64,000 nt of DNA from Gp13-AA77 sp035946575. Its GTDB lineage: Bacteria; Acidobacteriota; Terriglobia; UBA7540. Positions 24,539-32,448 of the stretch are shown in pieces. The notes beneath the pieces are model-generated. The model had not been told where the DNA came from. It was given only the letters and a program-made list of their open reading frames with translations, and did not search any database. Both the position numbers and the translations under genes were made by a program. Location of the stretch: positions 1-64,000 of the forward strand of contig DASYZG010000094.1 in NCBI GenBank assembly GCA_035946575.1, given 5' to 3'. Each line of letters begins with the position of its first letter. Position 1 is the first letter of the stretch.

Positions 24539-25178
24539 CTCGAGGCGTAGCCAGCACGGACGCATCCACTTCCCCGTAAAGTATGGCCCTGGGCTCATGG
24601 CTCCGTTCGTACGCCGCGATCTGGTCCGCATGGCGCAGCGTCAGCCCGATATCGTCCCATCCATGCAGCAAGCACTCGCGCCGGAAGGGATCGACGGTGA
24701 AACTCAGCTTGAGCCCGGATTCGTCGTTGACGGTCTGGGCTTCGAGATCGACAGCCAGCTCGTAGCCTACCTCGCTTCCCGTCCGGCGGAAGATCTCGTC
24801 CACCTCGGCGTCGTTTAGCGTCACCGGCAAAATGCCGTTTTTGAAGCAGTTGTTGTAGAAAATGTCGGCGTAGCTGGGCGCGATCAGGGCGCGGAACCCG
24901 TAATCGCCCAGTGCCCACGGGGCGTGCTCGCGGCTGGACCCGCAGCCGAAATTGGCGCGGGCCACGAGAATCGAAGCGCCCTGGTACCGGGGATAATTCA
25001 GCACGAAATCGGGATTCGGCTTCTCACCGGGCAGGTAGCGCCAGTCGTAGAAGAGGGTGCGCCCGAAGCCTTCGCGCGTAAGCGCTTTGAGGAATTGCTT
25101 GGGCACCATCTGGTCGGTGTCGACGTTGACGCGATCGAGCGGCGCCACCACGCCCTTGTGCTTGGTGAACGGTTGCAT
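24534..25178 (-). CDS. leuD: 3-isopropylmalate dehydratase small subunit
   Basis: LeuD is the small (swivel-domain) subunit of isopropylmalate isomerase, the second step of the leucine branch. The 214-residue protein has the family signatures DTDQMVPKQFLK and FGCGSSREHAPWALGDYG. It follows leuC on the same strand after 44 bases and forms a heterodimer with it. AAGGAG lies 11 bases upstream of the ATG. The length is usual for the bacterial enzyme. Confidence 0.95.
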   Translation of the reverse strand: MQPFTKHKGVVAPLDRVNVDTDQMVPKQFLKALTREGFGRTLFYDWRYLPGEKPNPDFVLNYPRYQGASILVARANFGCGSSREHAPWALGDYGFRALIAPSYADIFYNNCFKNGILPVTLNDAEVDEIFRRTGSEVGYELAVDLEAQTVNDESGLKLSFTVDPFRRECLLHGWDDIGLTLRHADQIAAYERSHEPRAILYGEVDASVLATPRD

Positions 25179-25222
25179 AGTTCAGTTTGCTCCTTCAATG
25201 ATTCAATGACCCGCTGACATAG

Positions 25223-26641
25223 TTATTGAACGCCGCTCCACTTGCGCACATCCACAAAATGCCCTTCGATGGCCGCCGCAGCTGCCATCATAGGGCTGAC
25301 CAGATGCGTGCGTCCGCCCTTGCCCTGCCGTCCCTCGAAATTGCGATTCGAGGTCGAGGCGCTGCGTTCCCCGCTCGGCAGCACGTCGGCATTCATGCCG
25401 ATGCACATGCTGCAGCCGGCGTCGCGCCACTCGAATCCCGCGGCGCGGAAGATCTTGTCGAGACCTTCTTGTTCGGCCTGCGACTTGACGATCATCGAGC
25501 CCGGCACCACCAGGGCCTGCTTCAGCGACGTTGAGACCCGTTTGCCTTCGACCAGGCGCGCGGCCAGGCGCAGATCCTCGAGCCGCGAGTTGGTGCAGGA
25601 GCCGATGAACACGCGATCGACGGCGATGTTCTCGATCGGAGTGCCGGGCTCGAGTCCCATGTAGCGGAGCGCAGCTTCGGCGGCTTTCCGGTCCACCGGG
25701 TTGGTGAACGAGTGCGGATCGGGGACGCGCCCGGTGACGTCCGTCACCATGCCGGGGTTTGTGCCCCAGGTGACCTGGGGCGCGATCTCCGGCGCGTTCA
25801 GAACAACTTCGCGATCGTATTTCGCACCCGCGTCCGTGACCAGCGTCTTCCAGTAATCGACCGCCGCCTGATAATCCTTGCCGCGCGGCACGAAAGGCCG
25901 GCCTTCGAGGTAAGCGAACGTGGCCTCGTCCGGCGCCACCATCCCGGCACGCGCCCCACCCTCGATGGTCATGTTGCAGACAGTCATCCGGCCTTCCATC
26001 GACAGTTCGCGGATGGCGCTGCCCGTGTACTCGATCACGTGGCCGGTGCCGCCGCCGATCCCGATGCGTCCGATGATGGCCAGGATTACGTCCTTGGCGG
26101 TCACGCCCTCGGGCCGCCGCCCTTCGACGCGCACGGCCATGGCCGGCGATTTGAACTGGGAGAGCGTCTGCGTCGCGAGAACGTGCTCGACTTCGCTGGT
26201 ACCGATTCCAAACGCGAGTGTCCCGAAGGCGCCGTGAGTGGACGTATGGCTGTCACCGCAGACGATCGTCTGGCCGGGCTGCGTGATCCCGAGCTCGGGG
26301 CCGATTACGTGCACGATGCCCTGGTTATGGCTGAACATGTTGAAAAGTGTCACGCCAGTCTCATGGCAGTTGCGGTCGAGCGCCTCGAACTGCGCCGCTG
26401 CGATGCTGTCCGCCAGGGGCAGGTTCCGGTCCTTGGTGGGCACCGAATGATCCATGACGGCGAAGGTCAGGTCCGGCCGGCGCACCTTGCGTCCTGCGGC
26501 CTTCAGGCCGGCGAACGCCTGCGGCGAGGTCCCTTCATGGATCAGGTGGCGATCGATGTAGATCAAGGACGGCTCGCCAGGCCGCTCCCGCACCACGTGG
26601 GCCTCCCAGATCTTCTCGTAGAGGGTCTTTGGACGCGCCAT
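25223..26641 (-). CDS. leuC: 3-isopropylmalate dehydratase large subunit
   Basis: LeuC is the large, iron-sulphur subunit of isopropylmalate isomerase. The 472-residue protein shows the aconitase-family blocks GQTIVCGDSHTSTHGAFG and FIGSCTNSRLEDLR and the cluster Cys pair GCSMCIGMNADVL. The three cluster ligands are Cys residues in SCTNSR and CSMC. The ATG at 26641 has GGAGAG upstream; an earlier frame extension lacks similarity. It is the first gene of a leuCD operon. A gene of unknown function ends 50 bases upstream on the same strand and may be co-transcribed. Confidence 0.96.
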   Translation of the reverse strand: MARPKTLYEKIWEAHVVRERPGEPSLIYIDRHLIHEGTSPQAFAGLKAAGRKVRRPDLTFAVMDHSVPTKDRNLPLADSIAAAQFEALDRNCHETGVTLFNMFSHNQGIVHVIGPELGITQPGQTIVCGDSHTSTHGAFGTLAFGIGTSEVEHVLATQTLSQFKSPAMAVRVEGRRPEGVTAKDVILAIIGRIGIGGGTGHVIEYTGSAIRELSMEGRMTVCNMTIEGGARAGMVAPDEATFAYLEGRPFVPRGKDYQAAVDYWKTLVTDAGAKYDREVVLNAPEIAPQVTWGTNPGMVTDVTGRVPDPHSFTNPVDRKAAEAALRYMGLEPGTPIENIAVDRVFIGSCTNSRLEDLRLAARLVEGKRVSTSLKQALVVPGSMIVKSQAEQEGLDKIFRAAGFEWRDAGCSMCIGMNADVLPSGERSASTSNRNFEGRQGKGGRTHLVSPMMAAAAAIEGHFVDVRKWSGVQ

Positions 26642-26691
26642 AATCCGGCTTCTCTCCATTCGGGCGTTGGTATCAAAACGCACTTTCAATT

Positions 26692-27138
26692 CTACGCTGA
26701 GGCCGGGCACGGCTTCAAACCGGCCCGGCTTGGAAATCCGGCCCTCACCCCAAAGCTCCCGAAAGCCCGAAGGTGCCTCCAGCCTGCCGCGCTTCCTGCC
26801 TTAGCAGGGTCAAAATCGGGTGCGGTTCCAAAACCGGGGTCAGAGCCCGGGCCGGTGCCGGGCCCGGGCTCTGCCGGTCCGGACGCGCGGGATTCCGGGA
26901 GCCTGAATGTGGGCTCGAAGATCTGGGCGATGCGGGTGCGAATCTTGCGCCACTCGTCCCCAAGGCAGCCGGCGCGGGTCAGCCGTTCGGGCAGGTTGAC
27001 GGCGTAGCGGCCGTGGCGCAGGGGATTAAGCGCCACCCGAGCCTTGCCTTGTTCGGTTCGGGGGCCGGTGGATTTCAGGGCATTGGCGCGCCGGGCGGCG
27101 AGCGATGCGGGAGTGAGTTTCGGAGAGCGGCGGAGCAC
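26692..27138 (-). CDS. uncharacterised LKSTGPRT-domain protein
   Basis: The 148-residue protein starts at GTG 27138, six bases after GGAGG (27149-27145). Its N-terminal half carries the block ANALKSTGPRTEQGKARVAL with PLRHGRYA, a short domain seen in many uncharacterised bacterial proteins of unknown role. The C-terminal half is Pro/Gly-rich (PGPGTGPGSDPGFG) and probably disordered. It lies 50 bases upstream of leuC. The plus-strand small gene at 14945 is a related but decayed copy. Confidence 0.55.
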   Translation of the reverse strand: MLRRSPKLTPASLAARRANALKSTGPRTEQGKARVALNPLRHGRYAVNLPERLTRAGCLGDEWRKIRTRIAQIFEPTFRLPESRASGPAEPGPGTGPGSDPGFGTAPDFDPAKAGSAAGWRHLRAFGSFGVRAGFPSRAGLKPCPASA

Positions 27139-27156
27139 AGAAATCCTCCAGACAAG

Positions 27157-27176
27157 GCGCCGGTTCAACGGCGCCT
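27157..27176. repeat. GGCGCC palindrome upstream of the LKSTGPRT gene
   Basis: GGCGCCGGTTCAACGGCGCC has 6-bp arms with an 8-base loop. It sits just upstream of the ribosome-binding site of the minus-strand gene and could affect its expression. Confidence 0.35.
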
Positions 27177-27357
27177 CTCGCCCCACCAATAAGACACGTA
27201 GCACAGGACCAGCGGAATGTCAAGATGGCTCAAATGTGGTATCTAGCCTAGCGTTTTTGACGGAGGGACGGCCGTGGGGGCTGACCACTGCCGGGGGGAG
27301 GCGGCTCACTTCGCGGCGTTCAGGGCAGAGCGTTGTGCGTGCCTTGAGGGCGCGAGT

Positions 27358-27386
27358 GTAAGGGCGGCCGCAGGGGCCGCCCTTAC
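27358..27386. repeat. 12-bp inverted repeat, TAAGGGCGGCC class
   Basis: GTAAGGGCGGCC (27358-27369) and GGCCGCCCTTAC (27375-27386) are perfect arms with a 5-base loop. It lies 10 bases beyond the stop of the minus-strand TIGR03118 gene and may act as an RNA 3'-end hairpin, but no T-tract follows. Confidence 0.65.
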
Positions 27387-27396
27387 ATGACATGCT

Positions 27397-28416
27397 CTAC
27401 TTGTAGGAAATTACGCCGAACAGGCCGTTGACGTTATTGCTTGGGCCCGCGGTGAAGAACAACTGGTTGGTTTTGCCGTTGCTGGTCGATCCTCCGCCGA
27501 ACTCAATCCCCCACAGCTGATCGATCTTGATCGCTTTCCCGGCGCTGGTGGAGATAGTGCCCATGAACTTTCCCGTGGTCGCATTGAACGCATTGATCGT
27601 ACTGGAGAAATTGATATTGTTGCCGACGAGCAAAGCGTTGCTCAGCGGTCCGAAATTCTTGGGTGCCATAGCCAAGCCCCAGGGTTGGTTCAGCGGGCTG
27701 CCGTGCACAAGCCGTTTGATCAGCTTGCCCTGTTCGGAGAAGATATCAACGTAGCCGCCAGGCCCGCCCGAGGTGCTGGCAAAGGTCACGTAGACCGACC
27801 CTCCGATATCCTGGATCCCGAACGGTGTGAACCCGGCCGGCAGGCTGGGGTCGGTAAACGACGACACGAAATTGAAGTTGCCATCGTAGATGTCCACCTT
27901 GTTGTTCCACGAATCGGCCGCAAAAATGTAGTTGTTCGATGCGTAATTGGTGATCGCCAACCCGGTATATATGGCGCCGGAAGCCGAGTTGTCCACGGCG
28001 ATGATCGAGGCGCTCGGGCTGAACTCCGACCAGCCACTGATGGTTCCGTCAAGAGTGTCAAACAGGAAGACGGAAGTCCAGCCGTCGATCTGGAACTGCG
28101 TCGAACCGTTGTACACGATGCCGGTGGGTGTTCCGGCTGAGATCCCGTTCGCCGAAGGCACAATCACCTGCGTCGTCTGCGGCTGTCCCGTGCTGTTGTA
28201 GAGCGTCGACCAGCCATCCCCGTTATCGCTGACCCAGAAAGGCCCGCCGGGACCATAAGTCAGGCCCCAGCCGTTCACCAGCAGGGGATCGGTGTAGGTT
28301 GCCACTCCGCTTTGATTTGAGGTCAACTTCGTGAGCTTGTACTGCGCTGAGGCCAGGCTGGAAAACATCAGCACCAGGCCCAGGCTCAGGGTGAGGGCGA
28401 AAGCGCGCTGCTTCAT
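27397..28416 (-). CDS. TIGR03118-family secreted protein
   Basis: The 339-residue protein starts with a clear signal peptide (MKQRAFALTLSLGLVLMFSS to SAQ) and continues as repeating beta-propeller-like blades (LVNGWGLTYGPGGPFWVSDN, LAITNYASNNYIFAADS, GSPLNQPWGLAMAP). This pattern is typical of the uncharacterised TIGR03118 family. AAGGAG is nine bases before the chosen ATG. It is probably exported; function unknown. The gene is flanked by a strong palindrome at the 3' end and lies alone on the minus strand. Confidence 0.8.
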   Translation of the reverse strand: MKQRAFALTLSLGLVLMFSSLASAQYKLTKLTSNQSGVATYTDPLLVNGWGLTYGPGGPFWVSDNGDGWSTLYNSTGQPQTTQVIVPSANGISAGTPTGIVYNGSTQFQIDGWTSVFLFDTLDGTISGWSEFSPSASIIAVDNSASGAIYTGLAITNYASNNYIFAADSWNNKVDIYDGNFNFVSSFTDPSLPAGFTPFGIQDIGGSVYVTFASTSGGPGGYVDIFSEQGKLIKRLVHGSPLNQPWGLAMAPKNFGPLSNALLVGNNINFSSTINAFNATTGKFMGTISTSAGKAIKIDQLWGIEFGGGSTSNGKTNQLFFTAGPSNNVNGLFGVISYK

Positions 28417-28602
28417 TTTCGGACTCTCCTTGGAACGCGAGTCAGTGCCTGGCCTCCACTGAAGTGCTCCTCCGGCTGATGCCATGGACTCTCTGCCTCG
28501 GTCCGTAGAATCCTACGGTTTTACACTTTGAGACGTGTCACGGAGTTGTCAGGAGATTGTCAAAAGAGGTCGGGAGTCGGCAGTCGCGAGTCGGTGCTCC
28601 TG

Positions 28603-30771
28603 CTACTCGCGCCGCAGCACCTCGACGTTGCCCAGCCTCCGCGACACCGTGACCGCGGCTGTATCACCCGCCCGTCGAATGGAAAGATCAATCACGGCAT
28701 CGCCGACCTGGAGATTACCGATTCTGAGCTTCTGAATCGACTCCGGCAGAAAGGGCCTTGTAAACGACACCCTCTGCTCGCGAGCGTCGATTGACATACC
28801 CAGGCATGATTCCAACACCAGAAAGACTGATGCGGCCGCCCAGCTCTGTGGCGAGCAGGCCACCGGGTAGAGTGTGGGACCCTCGCCCGGACGCCGGTCG
28901 AAACCGCAATACAGTTCCGGCAGCCGGTGAAGGCGAACGAAGATGCTGGCATCGAGCAGACTCGAGAGGATCCGGGCCGCGGCTGACTTGAAGCCGTAGC
29001 GCGACATACCCGCGGCGATCAGCGCGTTGTCGTGAGGCCAGATTGAGCCGTTGTGATACGACATCGGGTTGAAGCGCGCTTCGGAAGCGCTGAGAGTCCG
29101 GATTCCCCAGCCGGAGAACGAGTCGGCCTCGAGCAGAATCCGCGCCACCCGTTCAGCGCGCTCCTGGCCGGCGATTCCGGTGAAGAGGCAGTGGCCGGCG
29201 TTCGAGGCGCGCACCCGGCAGGGCTGCTTCTTCCCGTCCAAAGCCAGGGCGTAGGTGGAGAGGTCTTCACACCAGAACGCCTGCTCGAAGTGCTCGCGAA
29301 GCTGGCGCGCCTCTTCGCGAAGATCGTCCGCCCGTTTAGGAAAGTCCAGAGCACGCGCGATTTCGGCAGCGCCCTGTTTGGCCGCGTAAACATAGCCCTG
29401 CACCTCGCACAGGGCGATCGGCCCCTCGGCGATGCGCCCGTCGTTGTGGAAGACGGAATCGCTCGAATCCTTCCAGCCTTGCTGGACGAGCCCCGTGGGC
29501 GTGCGGCGCGCGTACTCGACGAATCCATCGCCGTCCGCGTCGCCGTAGCGGTCGATCCAGTGGAGAGCGCGTTCGATAGGGGTCCAGATGGACGCCATGA
29601 AATCCCGGTCTCCGGTCCGCCGGTAGTACCGCCCCGCGAGCAGGACGAACAGGGGTGTGGCATCGACGCTGCCGTAATAGCACCGGAAGGGGACTTCATT
29701 CAGGACCGCCATCTCGCCCTGGCGCGTTTCGTGGAGGATCTTGCCAGGCTCGGCGTCGGACTCCGGGATCGAGCTCGTGGCCTGCGTCGCCGCGAGGTAG
29801 GAGAGAACTCCGCGCGCCATGGCGGGATTCAGCCAGAGCGCCTCCATGGCGGTGACGATTCCGTCGCGTCCGAAAGGCGTGTTGAACCAGGGGACGCCCG
29901 CGTAGGGGTAAAGCCCGTGCGGGGTTTCGGTCATCATCATCCGGATGTCAGCCGTGGAGCGTTTCAACCAGTCATTGAGCTGCTCGTTGGAGCTGAAGAT
30001 TCCGGGCACGCGTTCCTTGACGGCGCGGATCGAGCCCGTGGCCTCGTCGCGAGCCGTGGCGTAATCCGAAGGCCGGCTGGCCTGGTCGCCGAGATCGCAG
30101 GAGACCGTGAGGAAGTGAGTCTGGTCCTCGTGCGGAGCAAGTGAAACGGCAAAGGCGAGAGTGGAGGGCGTGGTGGCGTGCGCGCCGTGCGAGCACTGCA
30201 CGCGCGTCCGGCGAACCACCCCGTCGAGGCCCTTATAGCACAAGGCGATGGCGCCGTTTTCGGTGCTCCCGTTCCGAAACTCACCCCGGCGCTGACGCTT
30301 CTGACCGCGGACTTCGAAGATGTCCGCAAAATCAGCGCCGAACTGGACGGAGAGAGTTACCTCGACCTTATTGAGACTGTAATTGGCGATTTTCAACTTC
30401 TCGTACTGGGTGCCCTGCCAGAGAAAGCGGCGGCGGGAGATATGCAGGCTTCCGCGGGGCACGAGGCCGCCGTCGCCCGCCTGCATATCGGGGTTGGTGA
30501 GGTCCACGGCCAGCAGGCCGTTGTCGTCCCTGACGGCCGAACTGAGCAGGACCGGCCGCTCCCCGCCCAGGCGCAGCACCCACTGTGAAAGGAAGCGGGT
30601 CTCGTGGTGATAAAGGCCCTGCGCGCCCTGGGCAAACGGGTCGAAGTCGCCGCGGCGGTCCGAGACCGCGAAGCTATCACCGTGTTTGAGGACCCGGGTG
30701 CGGTCGTCAGCGAGAGAGGATGTCGACAGGATGTAGTACTGATTCTTTACGCTGATGACGTCGTCGCCCAA
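28603..30771 (-). CDS. glycogen-debranching-like amylo-alpha-1,6-glucosidase family protein
   Basis: The 722-residue protein has an N-terminal GDE_N_bis-type beta domain (about 1-240; LKHGDSFAVSDRRGD, GLYHHETRFLSQW) and an (alpha/alpha)6-barrel catalytic half with conserved blocks VPWFNTPFGRDGIVTAMEA, QQGWKDSSDSVFHNDGR and NPMSYHNGSIWPHDNALIA. Related proteins act on alpha-glucans or glucosylated osmolytes. The TTG start at 30771 is preferred because GGGAGG lies six bases upstream; this overlaps the glycosyltransferase gene by 25 bases, so the two are translationally linked. The substrate is not certain. Confidence 0.85.
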   Translation of the reverse strand: MGDDVISVKNQYYILSTSSLADDRTRVLKHGDSFAVSDRRGDFDPFAQGAQGLYHHETRFLSQWVLRLGGERPVLLSSAVRDDNGLLAVDLTNPDMQAGDGGLVPRGSLHISRRRFLWQGTQYEKLKIANYSLNKVEVTLSVQFGADFADIFEVRGQKRQRRGEFRNGSTENGAIALCYKGLDGVVRRTRVQCSHGAHATTPSTLAFAVSLAPHEDQTHFLTVSCDLGDQASRPSDYATARDEATGSIRAVKERVPGIFSSNEQLNDWLKRSTADIRMMMTETPHGLYPYAGVPWFNTPFGRDGIVTAMEALWLNPAMARGVLSYLAATQATSSIPESDAEPGKILHETRQGEMAVLNEVPFRCYYGSVDATPLFVLLAGRYYRRTGDRDFMASIWTPIERALHWIDRYGDADGDGFVEYARRTPTGLVQQGWKDSSDSVFHNDGRIAEGPIALCEVQGYVYAAKQGAAEIARALDFPKRADDLREEARQLREHFEQAFWCEDLSTYALALDGKKQPCRVRASNAGHCLFTGIAGQERAERVARILLEADSFSGWGIRTLSASEARFNPMSYHNGSIWPHDNALIAAGMSRYGFKSAAARILSSLLDASIFVRLHRLPELYCGFDRRPGEGPTLYPVACSPQSWAAASVFLVLESCLGMSIDAREQRVSFTRPFLPESIQKLRIGNLQVGDAVIDLSIRRAGDTAAVTVSRRLGNVEVLRRE

Positions 30772-31829
30772 ATCATCCTCCCGGCGGAGAGATCTCCTCC
30801 CAGACTGTCGTCGAGGAGCCGCTCGTAAAGGGCTACGTAGTCCTGCGCCATGCGGCAGGCCGTGAATCGCTGATCGAAGGTTTGCCGGCACCGCTTCCGG
30901 CTCAGGCGCGAGATTCCCTGGACGGCCTGAACGGCCTGATCGACGCCGCCCACAATACGTCCTGAGACGCCCTCATCCACCACTTCGGGCACCGAGCCTC
31001 GCCGGAAAGCGATCACCGGCGTGCCGCAGGCCATGGCTTCAATCATCACCAATCCGAAGGGCTCCTCCCAATTGATCGGCGTCACGAGGGCCAGGGCGTT
31101 GCCCAGAAAATCATCCTTTTCCGAATCCGCGATCTCCCCGATGTACTGAATGAGGCGATGGTCGAGCAGCGGGCGGATCTCGCGCTGGAAGTATTCCTCG
31201 CCCACCCGGTCCACTTTGGCGGCAATGCGGAGTTCCACGCCGGCGCGTTTCGCGATCTCAATCGCGCTGTCCACGCCCTTCTCCGGCGATATGCGGCCCA
31301 GGAAGGCCAGATACTCCCCCGGCTTGGGATGGAAGTGATAGAGGTCCCGGGGCAGGCCGTGCTGGATGGTGCCCTGCCAGTTCAGCCAGGGCAGGGGCTT
31401 GCGCTGGGAATCGGAAATCGAGACCACCGGCATTTCCAGGTATTCGCGATAGAGCGGCACGAGGTCAGGGAGATCGAGCCGTCCGTGGAGCGTGGTCACG
31501 CTGGGCCGCGCGTGCCGGCGGGAGAGCGGGAAGTGCAGGTAATCGATATGAAAATGGATGACGTCAAATCCCCCGGCTTCCTTGAATACGCGTTCCAGCA
31601 TGAGGACGTGATGCGCCAGTTGATCGACGCAACCTTTGTCGAGCCGGATCGCCTGGGGCCGCAGCGGGACCAGCCGGGCGTTCGTGACCGAGTCGCCGGT
31701 CGCGAACAAGGTGACGTTGTGCCCCTGGTGAACCAGTTCTTCGGTCAAATAAGAGACAACGCGCTCCGTCCCGCCGTACAGTTTGGGAGGAACACTTTCA
31801 TAAAGCGGCGCAACTTGCGCAATTCTCAT
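30747..31829 (-). CDS. GT4-family glycosyltransferase
   Basis: The 360-residue protein has the GT-B fold of family 4. Visible parts are the N-terminal glycine loop PPKLYGGTERVVSYL, the acceptor-side HFHIDYLHFPL, and the C-terminal nucleotide-sugar motif EEPFGLVMIEAMACGTPV (E-x7-E). It is a retaining transferase using a nucleotide sugar. It is the first gene of a two-gene unit with the debranching-like enzyme, whose start lies inside its 3' end. The pair probably builds and trims a glucan or glycoside; the acceptor is unknown. Confidence 0.88.
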   Translation of the reverse strand: MRIAQVAPLYESVPPKLYGGTERVVSYLTEELVHQGHNVTLFATGDSVTNARLVPLRPQAIRLDKGCVDQLAHHVLMLERVFKEAGGFDVIHFHIDYLHFPLSRRHARPSVTTLHGRLDLPDLVPLYREYLEMPVVSISDSQRKPLPWLNWQGTIQHGLPRDLYHFHPKPGEYLAFLGRISPEKGVDSAIEIAKRAGVELRIAAKVDRVGEEYFQREIRPLLDHRLIQYIGEIADSEKDDFLGNALALVTPINWEEPFGLVMIEAMACGTPVIAFRRGSVPEVVDEGVSGRIVGGVDQAVQAVQGISRLSRKRCRQTFDQRFTACRMAQDYVALYERLLDDSLGGDLSAGRMIWATTSSA

Positions 31830-32448
31830 AAGTAATCATCTCCGGACGTTCCCGATCTTCGGTCGAGTAAGTTGCTCTAAACGTGTTTTGAACGATCTTC
31901 CATGACCACGCCCTACCCGAGAGTCCTGTATTCCAGTTGCTTGGTCGCGTCCAGTGGTTGATGAACCGGGTGAGGAGAAGACTAAGGCGACCGTTCCAAC
32001 CTGACGAATTGTGGTCTTAAGTCAGGCCGTACATGTACTTAGCTTAGATTCTCCCAGACGAGTTCTCAATCAGGCATGCTCTGTAGGACCGGGGGAGAAC
32101 TACCGTAGAGAGCTGCGATTCCGAAGCCCCGGCGACACTGGAATCAAGCACCGGGTCCCGCTTGTGCGATTCCGGACACTCGCGCCGCGGTCTGGACGCT
32201 CCTGGTCGGCGCCGGTTGGCAGCGGTTTGTGCCAAAGGTCACGAGTTCATCAGCTTACGCTGGGCGCATGAGTGGTGAGCCGGATGCCTCCGGTTTGCGT
32301 AATCCCCGGCGTGCGCGACCTTCGTTGCCGGCCTGGGGCCGCCCCGCAAGCCGCACACCGCCGGGGTCGGCCGGCGGTGTTGCGAACGAAGCTGGCAGGT
32401 GTATTCTGAAATCGATCGAGCCAAACAGTCTCCGGCCGGAGGTCGTCC
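31830..32448. other. intergenic region with a strong hairpin
   Basis: No gene is supported in these 619 bases between the glycosyltransferase and the divergent ADOP gene. The one clear structure is a perfect 10-bp hairpin, ACACCGCCGG (32355-32364) with CCGGCGGTGT (32371-32380) and a 6-base loop, enclosed by a second pair CTTCGTT/AACGAAG (32320-32326, 32385-32391). It lies about 60 bases upstream of the ADOP start and may be a leader structure. Confidence 0.5.

Noticed and set aside
24483..24540. Operator or riboswitch controlling leuCD
   Set aside because: The dyad lies at the 3' end of leuD, not upstream of leuC. No T-box or leader-peptide features were found upstream of leuC.
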